DNA of 48,459 bases from NCBI GenBank assembly GCA_036269915.1, contig DATBDM010000112.1, forward strand, positions 1-48,459. The letters are read 5' to 3'. Source of the stretch: DATBDM01 sp036269915. Lineage in GTDB: Bacteria; Actinomycetota; Thermoleophilia; Solirubrobacterales; Solirubrobacteraceae. The translations under genes and the position numbers were made by a program. Below the pieces are notes generated by a model, which saw only the letters and a program-made list of their open reading frames with translations, was not told the origin of the DNA and did no database searches. Shown here in pieces: positions 41,238-48,459 of this stretch. Numbering within the stretch: the first letter of the stretch is position 1; each line of letters begins with the position of its first letter.

Positions 41238-42200
41238 TTAGAAGCGTGGATCGAGCAGGAGCTTCCCGGTCGTGCGGCGCCCGGCGAGGTCCTCGTGCGC
41301 CCGGCGGGCCTCCGACAGCGGGTAGGTCTCGCCCTCGAGCGCGCGCAGCTCGCCGGCCGCGGCCCGCGCGAGCAGGTCGGCGAGCGGCCCGGCGACGAGC
41401 CGTTCCGGGTCGGCGAGGCAGTGATAGAGCCAGAAGCCGACCACAGCCTTGGAGTGCTTCATCAGGTGGCCTGTCGACGGGTGGGCGGACTCGCGAGAGC
41501 TGATCCCGTAGACCACGAGGCGCCCGAACGGCGCGAGCGCGTCGAGCGAGGCGTCGAAGACGCGACCGCCGGTCGGCTCGAGCACGACGTCGACCGGCGC
41601 GCCGCCGTTGGCCTCGACCAGCGCGTCCGCGAGGTCCTCGCGCGTGACGTCGACGGCGGCGTCGGCGCCGAGCTCGAGCGCCAGCCCGCGCTTGTCCTCG
41701 CTCGAGGCGGTCGCGATCACGCGTCCCGCGCCGAGCGAACGGGCGAGCTGGACCGCGAGGGAGCCGACCCCGCCGGCGGCCGAGTGCACGACGACCGACT
41801 CCCCCGGCGCGAGGTGCGCCGACGTGCGGTAGAGATGCCAGGCGGTCAGCCCCTGCACGAGCAACGCCAGCGCGGCGGCGTCCGAGACGCCGTCCGGGAT
41901 CGGGAAGACGTTCGCCCGCGGCACGGCCGCCAGCTCCGCGTAGCCGCCGGTCCCGCCGGTCAGCGCCACCACGCGGGTGCCGTCGCGCTCGAGCGTCCCC
42001 GCGACCTCCGCCCCGGGCACGAGCGGGAGCTCGTAGCGCTGCACGTACTCGTTGCGGCTGGCGTGCGTGTCGGCGAAGTTGACCCCCGCGCGCGCGACGC
42101 GCACGAGCAGCTCGCCGTCGGCGGGCTCGGGCGCCGGGGCGTCCTCGACGAGCTCGAGCACCTCCGGGCCGCCCCACTCGGAGATCCGGATGGCGCGCAT
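41238..42200 (-). CDS. Quinone oxidoreductase-like, zinc-free MDR protein
   Basis: A 320-residue medium-chain dehydrogenase/reductase of the Qor group, using NADPH. The N-terminus MRAIRISEWGGPEVLELVE, the VARAGVNFADTHASRNEY segment, the family stretch LLVQGLTAWHLYRTSAHL and the Rossmann motif VVVHSAAGGVGSLAVQLARS (about residue 140) are typical. The cysteines that bind structural and catalytic zinc in alcohol dehydrogenases are absent. It reduces quinones or enones. It diverges from the PfkB kinase by 26 bases. It could share transcription with deaD and the cyclophilin gene downstream. Confidence 0.9.
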   Translation of the reverse strand: MRAIRISEWGGPEVLELVEDAPAPEPADGELLVRVARAGVNFADTHASRNEYVQRYELPLVPGAEVAGTLERDGTRVVALTGGTGGYAELAAVPRANVFPIPDGVSDAAALALLVQGLTAWHLYRTSAHLAPGESVVVHSAAGGVGSLAVQLARSLGAGRVIATASSEDKRGLALELGADAAVDVTREDLADALVEANGGAPVDVVLEPTGGRVFDASLDALAPFGRLVVYGISSRESAHPSTGHLMKHSKAVVGFWLYHCLADPERLVAGPLADLLARAAAGELRALEGETYPLSEARRAHEDLAGRRTTGKLLLDPRF

Positions 42201-42226
42201 CGCGCGCAGGCTACCCTTGCCGCGCG

Positions 42227-43162
42227 ATGACGCTCACCGTGGTCGGATCCATCGCGTTCGACGCCGTCGAGACGCTGCACGACTCGCGCGACCGCCTGCT
42301 CGGCGGCTCCGCCGTGCATTTCGCGCTCGCCTCCTCGTTCCTCGCCGAGACGCGCGTCGTCGGCCCGGTCGGCGACGACTTCGGCGAGGCCGAGTACGAC
42401 GTGCTGCACCGCCGCGGGGTGATCACCGACGACATCGAGCGCGTCCCCGGGGGCAGGACGTTCTTCTGGGCCGGCCGCTACGAGCGCGACGTGAACATCC
42501 GCCACACCATCCAGACCGACCTCAACGTCTTCGAGCACTTCCGGCCCAAGCTCTCGCCGGAGTCGCAGGCCGCCGACACCGTCTTCCTCGCCAACATCCA
42601 GCCCGACCTGCAGCGCGAGGTGCGCGAGCAGTGCACACGCGCCCGCTTCACCGCGCTGGACACCATGAACATGTGGATCGACGTCGCGCGCACATCGCTG
42701 CTGCGCACGATCTCGATGGTCGACTGCCTCGTGGTCAACGACGGCGAGCTCAAGCAGCTCACCGACGAGCCCAACCACGTCCGCGCCGCGAACGCGGTGC
42801 TCGCGATGGGCCCGCGCGTCGTCGTCGCCAAGCAGGGCGAGTACGGCGCCGCGATGTACACGCGCGAGGGGGCATTCGGCCTGCCCGCGTACCCGACGGG
42901 CGACGTCGTCGACCCGACGGGCGCCGGCGACACCTTCGCGGGCGGCTTCATGGGCTACATCGCCGCCCACATCGACGACGACCTGACCGACGAGGTCCTG
43001 CGCCGCGCGATGGCCTACGGCACCGCGCTGGCCTCCTTCAACGTGGAGGCCTTCGGCACCGAGCGGATGCAGTCGCTCACCGGCGAGGAGATCCACGAGC
43101 GCGTCGCCGAGCTCGAGCGGGTGACGCGATTCGACGCGGCCCCTGTTCCGCTGCGCCCCTAG
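42227..43162 (+). CDS. PfkB-family (ribokinase-like) sugar kinase
   Basis: A 311-residue carbohydrate or nucleoside kinase. The first signature is LLGGSAVHFALASSFLAETR (about residues 24-43, Gly-Gly motif), followed by VVGPVGDDFGEAEYDVLHRR. The second signature DPTGAGDTFAGGFMGYIA at about 228 carries the catalytic Asp of GAGD and the anion hole. NDGEL (about 170) and VVVAKQGEYGAAMY (about 205) are the usual intermediate motifs. Substrate is not evident from the sequence; adenosine-, fructokinase- or myo-inositol-type enzymes are all close in pattern. A CCCCTAGGGG palindrome (43156-43165) spans its stop codon. Confidence 0.88.
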   Translation: MTLTVVGSIAFDAVETLHDSRDRLLGGSAVHFALASSFLAETRVVGPVGDDFGEAEYDVLHRRGVITDDIERVPGGRTFFWAGRYERDVNIRHTIQTDLNVFEHFRPKLSPESQAADTVFLANIQPDLQREVREQCTRARFTALDTMNMWIDVARTSLLRTISMVDCLVVNDGELKQLTDEPNHVRAANAVLAMGPRVVVAKQGEYGAAMYTREGAFGLPAYPTGDVVDPTGAGDTFAGGFMGYIAAHIDDDLTDEVLRRAMAYGTALASFNVEAFGTERMQSLTGEEIHERVAELERVTRFDAAPVPLRP

Positions 43163-43179
43163 GGGGTAGCCTTCGCCAC

Positions 43180-43440
43180 ATGGGATGGGGCATGCTCTGG
43201 CTGTTCTTGGCGCTCAAGATCCCGCTGCTGACGCTCTGCTGGCTGGTGTGGTGGGCCATCAAGCAGGAGCCCGAGCCCGTCGCGGGCGAGGATGACGGCG
43301 GCAACCAGCGCACCCGCCCGCATCCGGTGCCGAAGCTGCCGCACGCGCCGCGCCGCGGCCCGCACGGCGACGCCGCGCTGCCCAGCCCGCCCCGCGTGCG
43401 GCCGTTGAACGCCCGGGCGAAGCAGCCCACCACGCGCTGA
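43180..43440 (+). CDS. Small single-pass membrane protein
   Basis: An 86-residue protein beginning MGWGMLWLFLALKIPLLTLC, a hydrophobic membrane helix ending at WWAIKQEPEP. A Pro/Arg-rich cytoplasmic-type tail follows (PHPVPKLPHAPRRGPHGDAA). No known domain is recognised. It lies 17 bases after the PfkB gene and 18 bases before dcd. The AGGGGG sequence at 43161-43166 is rather far (about 14 bases) for a ribosome-binding site. The strongly amphipathic design and tight packing favour a real gene. Confidence 0.65.
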   Translation: MGWGMLWLFLALKIPLLTLCWLVWWAIKQEPEPVAGEDDGGNQRTRPHPVPKLPHAPRRGPHGDAALPSPPRVRPLNARAKQPTTR

Positions 43441-43458
43441 GGAACGTACACTCCCGCC

Positions 43459-44022
43459 GTGCCCAGCTCCGTCCTCTCCGACGGCACGATCCGCCGCCTC
43501 GTCGAGGAGGGCCGGATCGTCATCGACCCGTGGGATCCCGACCTCGTCCAACCCGCGTCGGTCGACCTGCGCCTGGGCGACTCCTTCCGCGTCTTCCACA
43601 ACCACCGGGTCACGGCCATCGACCTGCGCGAGCCGCCGACCAACCTCACCGAGGAGGTCGTGATCGGAGAGGGCGTGCCGTTCGCGATCCACCCCGGCGA
43701 GTTCGCGCTCGGGCGCACCCTCGAGACGGTCGCGATTCCCGACGACGTCGTCGCGCGCATCGAGGGCAAGTCGAGCCTCGGCCGGCTCGGACTGATCGTC
43801 CACGCCACCGCGGGCTTCGTCGATCCCGGCTTCACCGGCTCGCTGACGCTCGAGATCACCAACCTCACGCGCGTGCCGATCAAGCTCTACGCCGGCCTGC
43901 CGATCGCCCAGCTGTCCTTCATGGCGCTCGACGCGCCCGCCGAGCACCCGTACGGCTCCGAGGCGCTGGGCTCGCACTACCAGGGCCAGGTGGCGGCCAC
44001 CGAATCGCGGTACATGCGGTAG
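43459..44022 (+). CDS. dcd: dCTP deaminase, probably bifunctional with dUTPase
   Basis: A 187-residue enzyme of deoxypyrimidine metabolism that converts dCTP to dUTP, and in bifunctional forms directly to dUMP. Key stretches: VQPASVDLRLGDSFRVFHN (about residues 30-48), IEGKSSLGRLGLIVHATAGF (about 107-126) and DPGFTGSLTLEITNLTRVP with the catalytic Glu (about 128-146). The TAGFxDPGF pattern and the ending EHPYGSEALGSHYQGQ match the mycobacterial bifunctional type rather than the E. coli single-activity enzyme (TAHRIDPG). The product dUMP would feed a thymidylate synthase such as the ThyX-like gene at 3725-5338. GTG start; trimeric cytosolic protein expected. Confidence 0.93.
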   Translation: MPSSVLSDGTIRRLVEEGRIVIDPWDPDLVQPASVDLRLGDSFRVFHNHRVTAIDLREPPTNLTEEVVIGEGVPFAIHPGEFALGRTLETVAIPDDVVARIEGKSSLGRLGLIVHATAGFVDPGFTGSLTLEITNLTRVPIKLYAGLPIAQLSFMALDAPAEHPYGSEALGSHYQGQVAATESRYMR

Positions 44023-44031
44023 CTTCGCGCC

Positions 44032-44247
44032 ATGTTCGCCCTGCTCGCCGCCGTCGAGGCGGACCACCCGTCCAAGACCCCGTTCTACATCGCCGGCGCG
44101 CTGCTGGTGGTCTTCGCGCTGGCGGTCTCGGCCATCGGCGCGCGCTCGGAGACGTTCCCGCCCACGCGCGCCGCGCGCATCGGCGTGACCGCCGTGGCGT
44201 TGGTCCTGGTCGCGGCGGCGATGCTGACTGCCGTCCTCACGGCCTGA
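44032..44247 (+). CDS. Small two-helix membrane protein
   Basis: A 71-residue protein with two hydrophobic helices (FYIAGALLVVFALAVSAIG at about 18-36 and IGVTAVALVLVAAAMLTAVL at about 50-69) separated by a short polar, Arg-containing loop. No known domain is recognised. It starts 9 bases after the dcd stop and may be co-transcribed with it. A subunit-like or envelope role is possible, but nothing specific supports one. Confidence 0.6.
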   Translation: MFALLAAVEADHPSKTPFYIAGALLVVFALAVSAIGARSETFPPTRAARIGVTAVALVLVAAAMLTAVLTA

Positions 44248-44256
44248 CCGCCACAA

Positions 44257-44286
44257 TGACGGGTAACCAGACCTGAGAACCCGTCA
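44257..44286 (+). promoter_or_regulatory. Leader hairpin ahead of citrate synthase
   Basis: TGACGGGT (44257-44264) and ACCCGTCA (44279-44286) form an 8-bp stem with a 14-base loop. The ribosome-binding sequence AAGGAG (44286-44291) begins at the foot of the stem, six bases before the GTG of gltA at 44297. It may modulate translation or be the remains of an upstream terminator; no T-tract is present. Confidence 0.4.
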
Positions 44287-44296
44287 AGGAGCTTTC

Positions 44297-45625
<1,329 letters not shown>

Positions 45626-45639
45626 TCACCTGCGTGACG

Positions 45640-45672
45640 ATCCTCACGGTTGCAAATCGCAACCGTGAGGAT
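45640..45672. promoter_or_regulatory. Perfect inverted repeat before the GNAT gene
   Basis: ATCCTCACGGTTGC (45640-45653) and GCAACCGTGAGGAT (45659-45672) are perfect 14-base arms around the loop AAATC, starting 15 bases after the gltA stop and ending 9 bases before the GNAT start. In RNA the 3' arm would bury a GAGG ribosome-binding candidate. In DNA it could be an operator. It is not a usual terminator, since GATGGGGG rather than a T-tract follows. Confidence 0.6.
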
Positions 45673-45681
45673 GATGGGGGT

Positions 45682-46155
45682 GTGCACATCCGCCCCATCG
45701 AGCCGTCGGACAAGGCCCTGCTCGCCGAAGGCCTGCACCGCCTGAGCGACGCGAGCGTGCGGCTGCGCTTCTTGTCGAGCAAGCCGAGCTTCACCGCCGC
45801 CGAGCTGCGCTACCTCACCGAGGTCGACGGGCACGACCACATCGCGCTCGTCGCGATCGACGACGCGACGGGGTGCCTGATCGGCGTCGCCCGCTGCGTG
45901 CGGCTCGAGGGGCGCCCCGACACGGCCGAGATGGCGATCGTCGTCGGCGACGCGTGGCAGGGGCAGGGCATCGGCCGCGCCCTCGCCGAGGCACTCTCCG
46001 CCGCGGCCCGCGCGGCCGGAATCCGGCGCTTCGAGGCGCTGGTCCAGGCGGGCAACGCGCCGGCGCGCGCTGTCGCCCGGCGTATCGCCGCGCGCCTGCG
46101 GGAGGGCGACGTGAGCTCCGGAGTGCGCGAGCTCTCGCTCGACCTCGCCGCCTGA
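45682..46155 (+). CDS. GNAT-family N-acetyltransferase
   Basis: A 157-residue acetyltransferase that moves acetyl from acetyl-CoA to an amine. The acetyl-CoA-binding loop reads VVGDAWQGQGIGRALAEALS (about residues 92-111, Q-x-x-G-x-G/A). The N-terminal HIRPIEPSDKALLAEGLHRL and the later FEALVQAGNAPARAVARRI, in place of the usual N-x-x-x helix, are typical. The substrate is unknown; members of this shape include protein and small-molecule acetylases. GTG at 45682 follows GGGGG. An in-frame GTG at 45634 would place the inverted repeat inside the coding region, so the shorter start is preferred. Position after gltA makes a link to acetyl-CoA status possible. Confidence 0.85.
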   Translation: MHIRPIEPSDKALLAEGLHRLSDASVRLRFLSSKPSFTAAELRYLTEVDGHDHIALVAIDDATGCLIGVARCVRLEGRPDTAEMAIVVGDAWQGQGIGRALAEALSAAARAAGIRRFEALVQAGNAPARAVARRIAARLREGDVSSGVRELSLDLAA

Positions 46156-46197
46156 CGGATACGCTGCACGGCGGGCGTCGTGCGGCGCCCTCGTGCC

Positions 46198-48459
46198 GTG
46201 CGACCCAAGCGCTTCGCCCTTCCCTCACTGACGGCCTCGGCGCCGCGCGCCCCGCGGGAGGCGCGGATCCTCGACGCGCTGGGCGTGGCGACCTGCCTCG
46301 CCGACGCGCGCGACCCCGACCTGCGGCTCGTCTACGTCAACCAGGCCTTCGAGCGGCTGACCGGCTGGCCGGCCGACGAGGCGGTCGGGCGCAACTGCCG
46401 CTTCCTGCAGGGGCCCGACAGCGAAGGGCCGGCGCTCGACCAGCTGCGCAAGGCGCTCGCCGAGCGGCGCTCCTGCCGCGTCACGCTGCGCAACCATCGC
46501 CGCAACGGCGAGTCGTTCTGGAACGAGATCACGCTGACGCCGGTCCCCGCCGAGGGCGAGGGGGCGGTCTGGTTCGCGGCGATCCTCGTCGACGTCTCCG
46601 AGCACGTCGGAGCGCTCGACGACGTGCTCGAGACCGAGCGGCGCTACCGCTCCCTGGTCGAGCAGATCCACGCGGTCACCTACATCGCCACCTGGAGCCC
46701 GGAGTCGCCGCTGCAGTACGTCTCGCCGCAGATCGAGCCACTGCTCGGGTACCCGGCGTCGGCGTGGATCGACGAGCCCGAGCTGTGGAACAGCCGCATC
46801 CACCCCGAGGACCGCGCGCGGGTGCGCCAGGCCGAGCGGATCGCGTTCGAGGCCGAGCGCGACCTCGAGGTCGAGTTCCGCATGGTCGCGGCCGACGAGA
46901 CCGTGCGCTGGCTGTGGGAGCGCGAGTCGATCCTGCGCGACCCCGACAGCGGCCGGCCGACCGCCAGCCAGGGCGTGCTGCTCGACATCTCGGCCCTGAA
47001 GTCGGCCGAGTCGCGGTTGCTCGAGACGGAGGCGGCGCTGCGCGCGGAGCGCGACCGCACGCAGACCTACCTCGACGTCGCGGGCGCGATCCTGCTGCTG
47101 CTCAACCCCGACGGGACCGTCGCCATGCTCAACCGCCACGGCCGAGAGGTGCTCGGCGACGACGCGGGCGCCCTGCTCGGCGAGGACTGGTTCGAGCGCG
47201 TCGTGCCGGCCGAGGACCGCGGCCGGACGCGCGCGGCGTTCGACGCGCTGATGGCCGGCGAGGGCGACGAGTTCATCCACCACGAGAACGACGTCGTCTC
47301 GGGCGCCGGGGAGCGCCGCCGCGTCGCCTGGCAGAACGTCGTCCTGCACGACGAGTCGGGGCGCGCGATCGCGCTGCTCTCCTCCGGCCAGGACGTCACC
47401 GAGCGCGTGCGCGCCGAGGAGGACGCGCGCCGGCTCGCGTTCTTCGACCCGCTCACGGGGCTCCCGAACCGCACGCAGTTCGACGCGCGGCTGCGCGCCG
47501 CGGTGACGCGCGCGCGGCGCCGGGCCAACCGCGTCGCGCTGCTGTTCATCGACCTCGACAACTTCAAGCTCGTCAACGACTCGCTCGGCCACGGCGCCGG
47601 CGACCGGCTGCTGCGGAGGATCGCCGGGAGGCTCGGTGGGATCGAGGGCCACGAGGGACTGCTGGCCAGACACGGCGGCGACGAGTTCCTGCTGCTGCTC
47701 GGCGACCTGGATGCCGACGCGGTCGGCGCGGCGCGCGCCGCCGCCGACCAGGTCGCCGTACGGCTCGCCGAACCGTTCCAGGTCGCGGGCGCCGAGTTCC
47801 ACGTCGAGGCGAGCGTCGGCATCTCCGTCTTCCCGGACGACGCCGACGGGCCCGAGGCGCTGATGCAGCACGCCGACGTGGCGATGTACGAGAGCAAGGG
47901 GCGCGGGCGCGCCGCCTCGACGGTCTACGCGCAGGCGTCGCAGGACCCGCTCGAGCGGCTCTCGCTGTCGGCGCGCTTGCGGCGCGCGATCGCGCAGGAC
48001 GAGCTGGTGCTGCACTACCAGCCGATCGTGTGGACGGCGAGCGGGCGGCTGCACTCGATGGAGGCGCTGCTGCGCTGGGACGACCCCGAGCGCGGGCTCG
48101 TGCCGCCGGACTCGTTCATCCCCGCGGCCGAGGAGATGGGCATGCTCGGCGCGGTCGGCGCCTGGGTGTTCGACGCCCTTGCGCGACAGATCTCCGAGTG
48201 GGACGCCGACGGCCTCGAGCCGCGCGTCTCCTACAACGTCTCCCCACGCGAGCTGCACCGGCCCGACTTCGCCGACGATCTGCGCGCCGGACTCGCGCGC
48301 ACCGGGATCGATCCCTCGCGGCTGACGATGGAGCTCACCGAGTCGGCGACCCTGCGCGAGACCGAGCGGATCGGACCGCTGCTCGCCGAGCTGCGCGAGC
48401 TCGGCCTGCAGATCGCCATCGACGACTTCGGCGCCGGCTGGTCGTCGCTGTCGCGGCTG
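46198..48459 (+). CDS. LOV-PAS-PAS-GGDEF-EAL cyclic-di-GMP enzyme, 3' end outside window
   Basis: At least 754 residues, open to the window edge. A LOV flavin domain comes first (about 30-135), with the adduct-forming Cys67 in GRNCRFLQG and the flavin-contacting Asn of RNHRRNGESFWNE. Two PAS domains follow (about 155-265 and 285-400, the first with WNSRIHPEDRARVRQ). Next are a GGDEF domain (DPLTGLPNRTQFD; RHGGDEF at about 490) and an EAL domain (MEALLRWDDP at about 621; YNVSPRELH; MELTES; DDFGAGWSSL). GGDEF makes and EAL breaks down cyclic-di-GMP. Both cores look intact, but no RxxD inhibitory site precedes GGDEF. The LOV Gln that hydrogen-bonds flavin is Leu130. The start is uncertain: GTG at 46180 is also in frame. 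Confidence 0.85.
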   Translation, partial: MRPKRFALPSLTASAPRAPREARILDALGVATCLADARDPDLRLVYVNQAFERLTGWPADEAVGRNCRFLQGPDSEGPALDQLRKALAERRSCRVTLRNHRRNGESFWNEITLTPVPAEGEGAVWFAAILVDVSEHVGALDDVLETERRYRSLVEQIHAVTYIATWSPESPLQYVSPQIEPLLGYPASAWIDEPELWNSRIHPEDRARVRQAERIAFEAERDLEVEFRMVAADETVRWLWERESILRDPDSGRPTASQGVLLDISALKSAESRLLETEAALRAERDRTQTYLDVAGAILLLLNPDGTVAMLNRHGREVLGDDAGALLGEDWFERVVPAEDRGRTRAAFDALMAGEGDEFIHHENDVVSGAGERRRVAWQNVVLHDESGRAIALLSSGQDVTERVRAEEDARRLAFFDPLTGLPNRTQFDARLRAAVTRARRRANRVALLFIDLDNFKLVNDSLGHGAGDRLLRRIAGRLGGIEGHEGLLARHGGDEFLLLLGDLDADAVGAARAAADQVAVRLAEPFQVAGAEFHVEASVGISVFPDDADGPEALMQHADVAMYESKGRGRAASTVYAQASQDPLERLSLSARLRRAIAQDELVLHYQPIVWTASGRLHSMEALLRWDDPERGLVPPDSFIPAAEEMGMLGAVGAWVFDALARQISEWDADGLEPRVSYNVSPRELHRPDFADDLRAGLARTGIDPSRLTMELTESATLRETERIGPLLAELRELGLQIAIDDFGAGWSSLSRL

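Noticed and set aside
45640..45672. Ordinary rho-independent terminator of gltA
   Set aside because: The stem is strong but followed by GATGGGGG rather than a T-tract, and it lies against the next start codon.
46225..48258. Minus-strand open frame of 677 codons opposite the LOV-GGDEF-EAL gene
   Set aside because: The plus strand encodes intact LOV, PAS, GGDEF and EAL motifs; this is its shadow.

Overview
The window is very GC-rich bacterial chromosome, densely packed with genes on both strands. Many starts are GTG, and several neighbouring genes overlap by 4 bases (ATGA or GTGA). Gene content suggests a high-GC actinobacterium, most likely of the class Thermoleophilia (Solirubrobacterales-like). 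Pointers are the tandem ThyX-like protein, a dCTP deaminase of the mycobacterial bifunctional type, DUF11 and fibronectin-like secreted proteins, and Flp/TadE-like leaders. This placement is inference from family resemblance; no marker gene such as 16S rRNA is present. I saw no tRNA, rRNA, CRISPR array, insertion sequence or phage gene.

Layout. (1) 1-2443: end of a nuo (complex I) operon, partial nuoM then nuoN. (2) 2486-5338: a secreted or anchored protein of unknown function with a prepilin-like leader, then a tandem ThyX-domain protein. (3) 5347-12855: a TgpA-like transglutaminase, then an acetate/3-hydroxybutyrate block (acyl-CoA ligase, BdhA, acetyl-CoA synthetase, SatP/YaaH acetate transporter). 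(4) 12975-19263: membrane proteins, a CBS protein, an amino-acid permease, two UPF0104-type flippase-like proteins around a small helical protein, and a metallo-beta-lactamase-fold protein with a zinc ribbon. A GNAT relic lies at 19260-19334. (5) 19397-25538: secreted DUF11 protein, Bcp, Fpg/MutM-like glycosylase, M20 peptidase, SixA, PRC-barrel protein and a secreted glycoside hydrolase. (6) 25613-27284: an APH-like kinase overlapping a HAD phosphatase, the two modules fused in eukaryotic ACAD10.

(7) 27281-37701 is the most interesting region. A LacI regulator diverges from a nine-gene plus-strand cluster: agmatinase-type ureohydrolase, APC permease, metallophosphoesterase, nucleotidyltransferase-fold protein, M24 peptidase, nitrilase-fold protein without its catalytic triad, acetylpolyamine-amidohydrolase/HDAC-like enzyme, PotD-like protein without signal peptide, and EamA transporter. 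The divergent intergenic region holds a clear LacI-type palindrome. An aldehyde dehydrogenase lies convergently next door. Together these suggest uptake and breakdown of a guanidino or polyamine-derived, possibly acylated, nitrogen compound; the substrate is not known.

(8) 37706-46155: aldehyde dehydrogenase, cyclophilin, DEAD-box helicase, quinone reductase, PfkB kinase, two small membrane proteins, dCTP deaminase, citrate synthase and a GNAT. A 14-bp-armed inverted repeat sits just ahead of the GNAT. (9) 46198-48459: a LOV-PAS-PAS-GGDEF-EAL protein running off the end of the window. It is a likely blue-light-controlled cyclic-di-GMP enzyme in which the conserved flavin-contacting Gln of LOV is Leu.

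Limits: functions come from motifs read by eye, without database searches. Start codons were chosen from Shine-Dalgarno-like sequence, overlaps and family N-termini, and several are uncertain.
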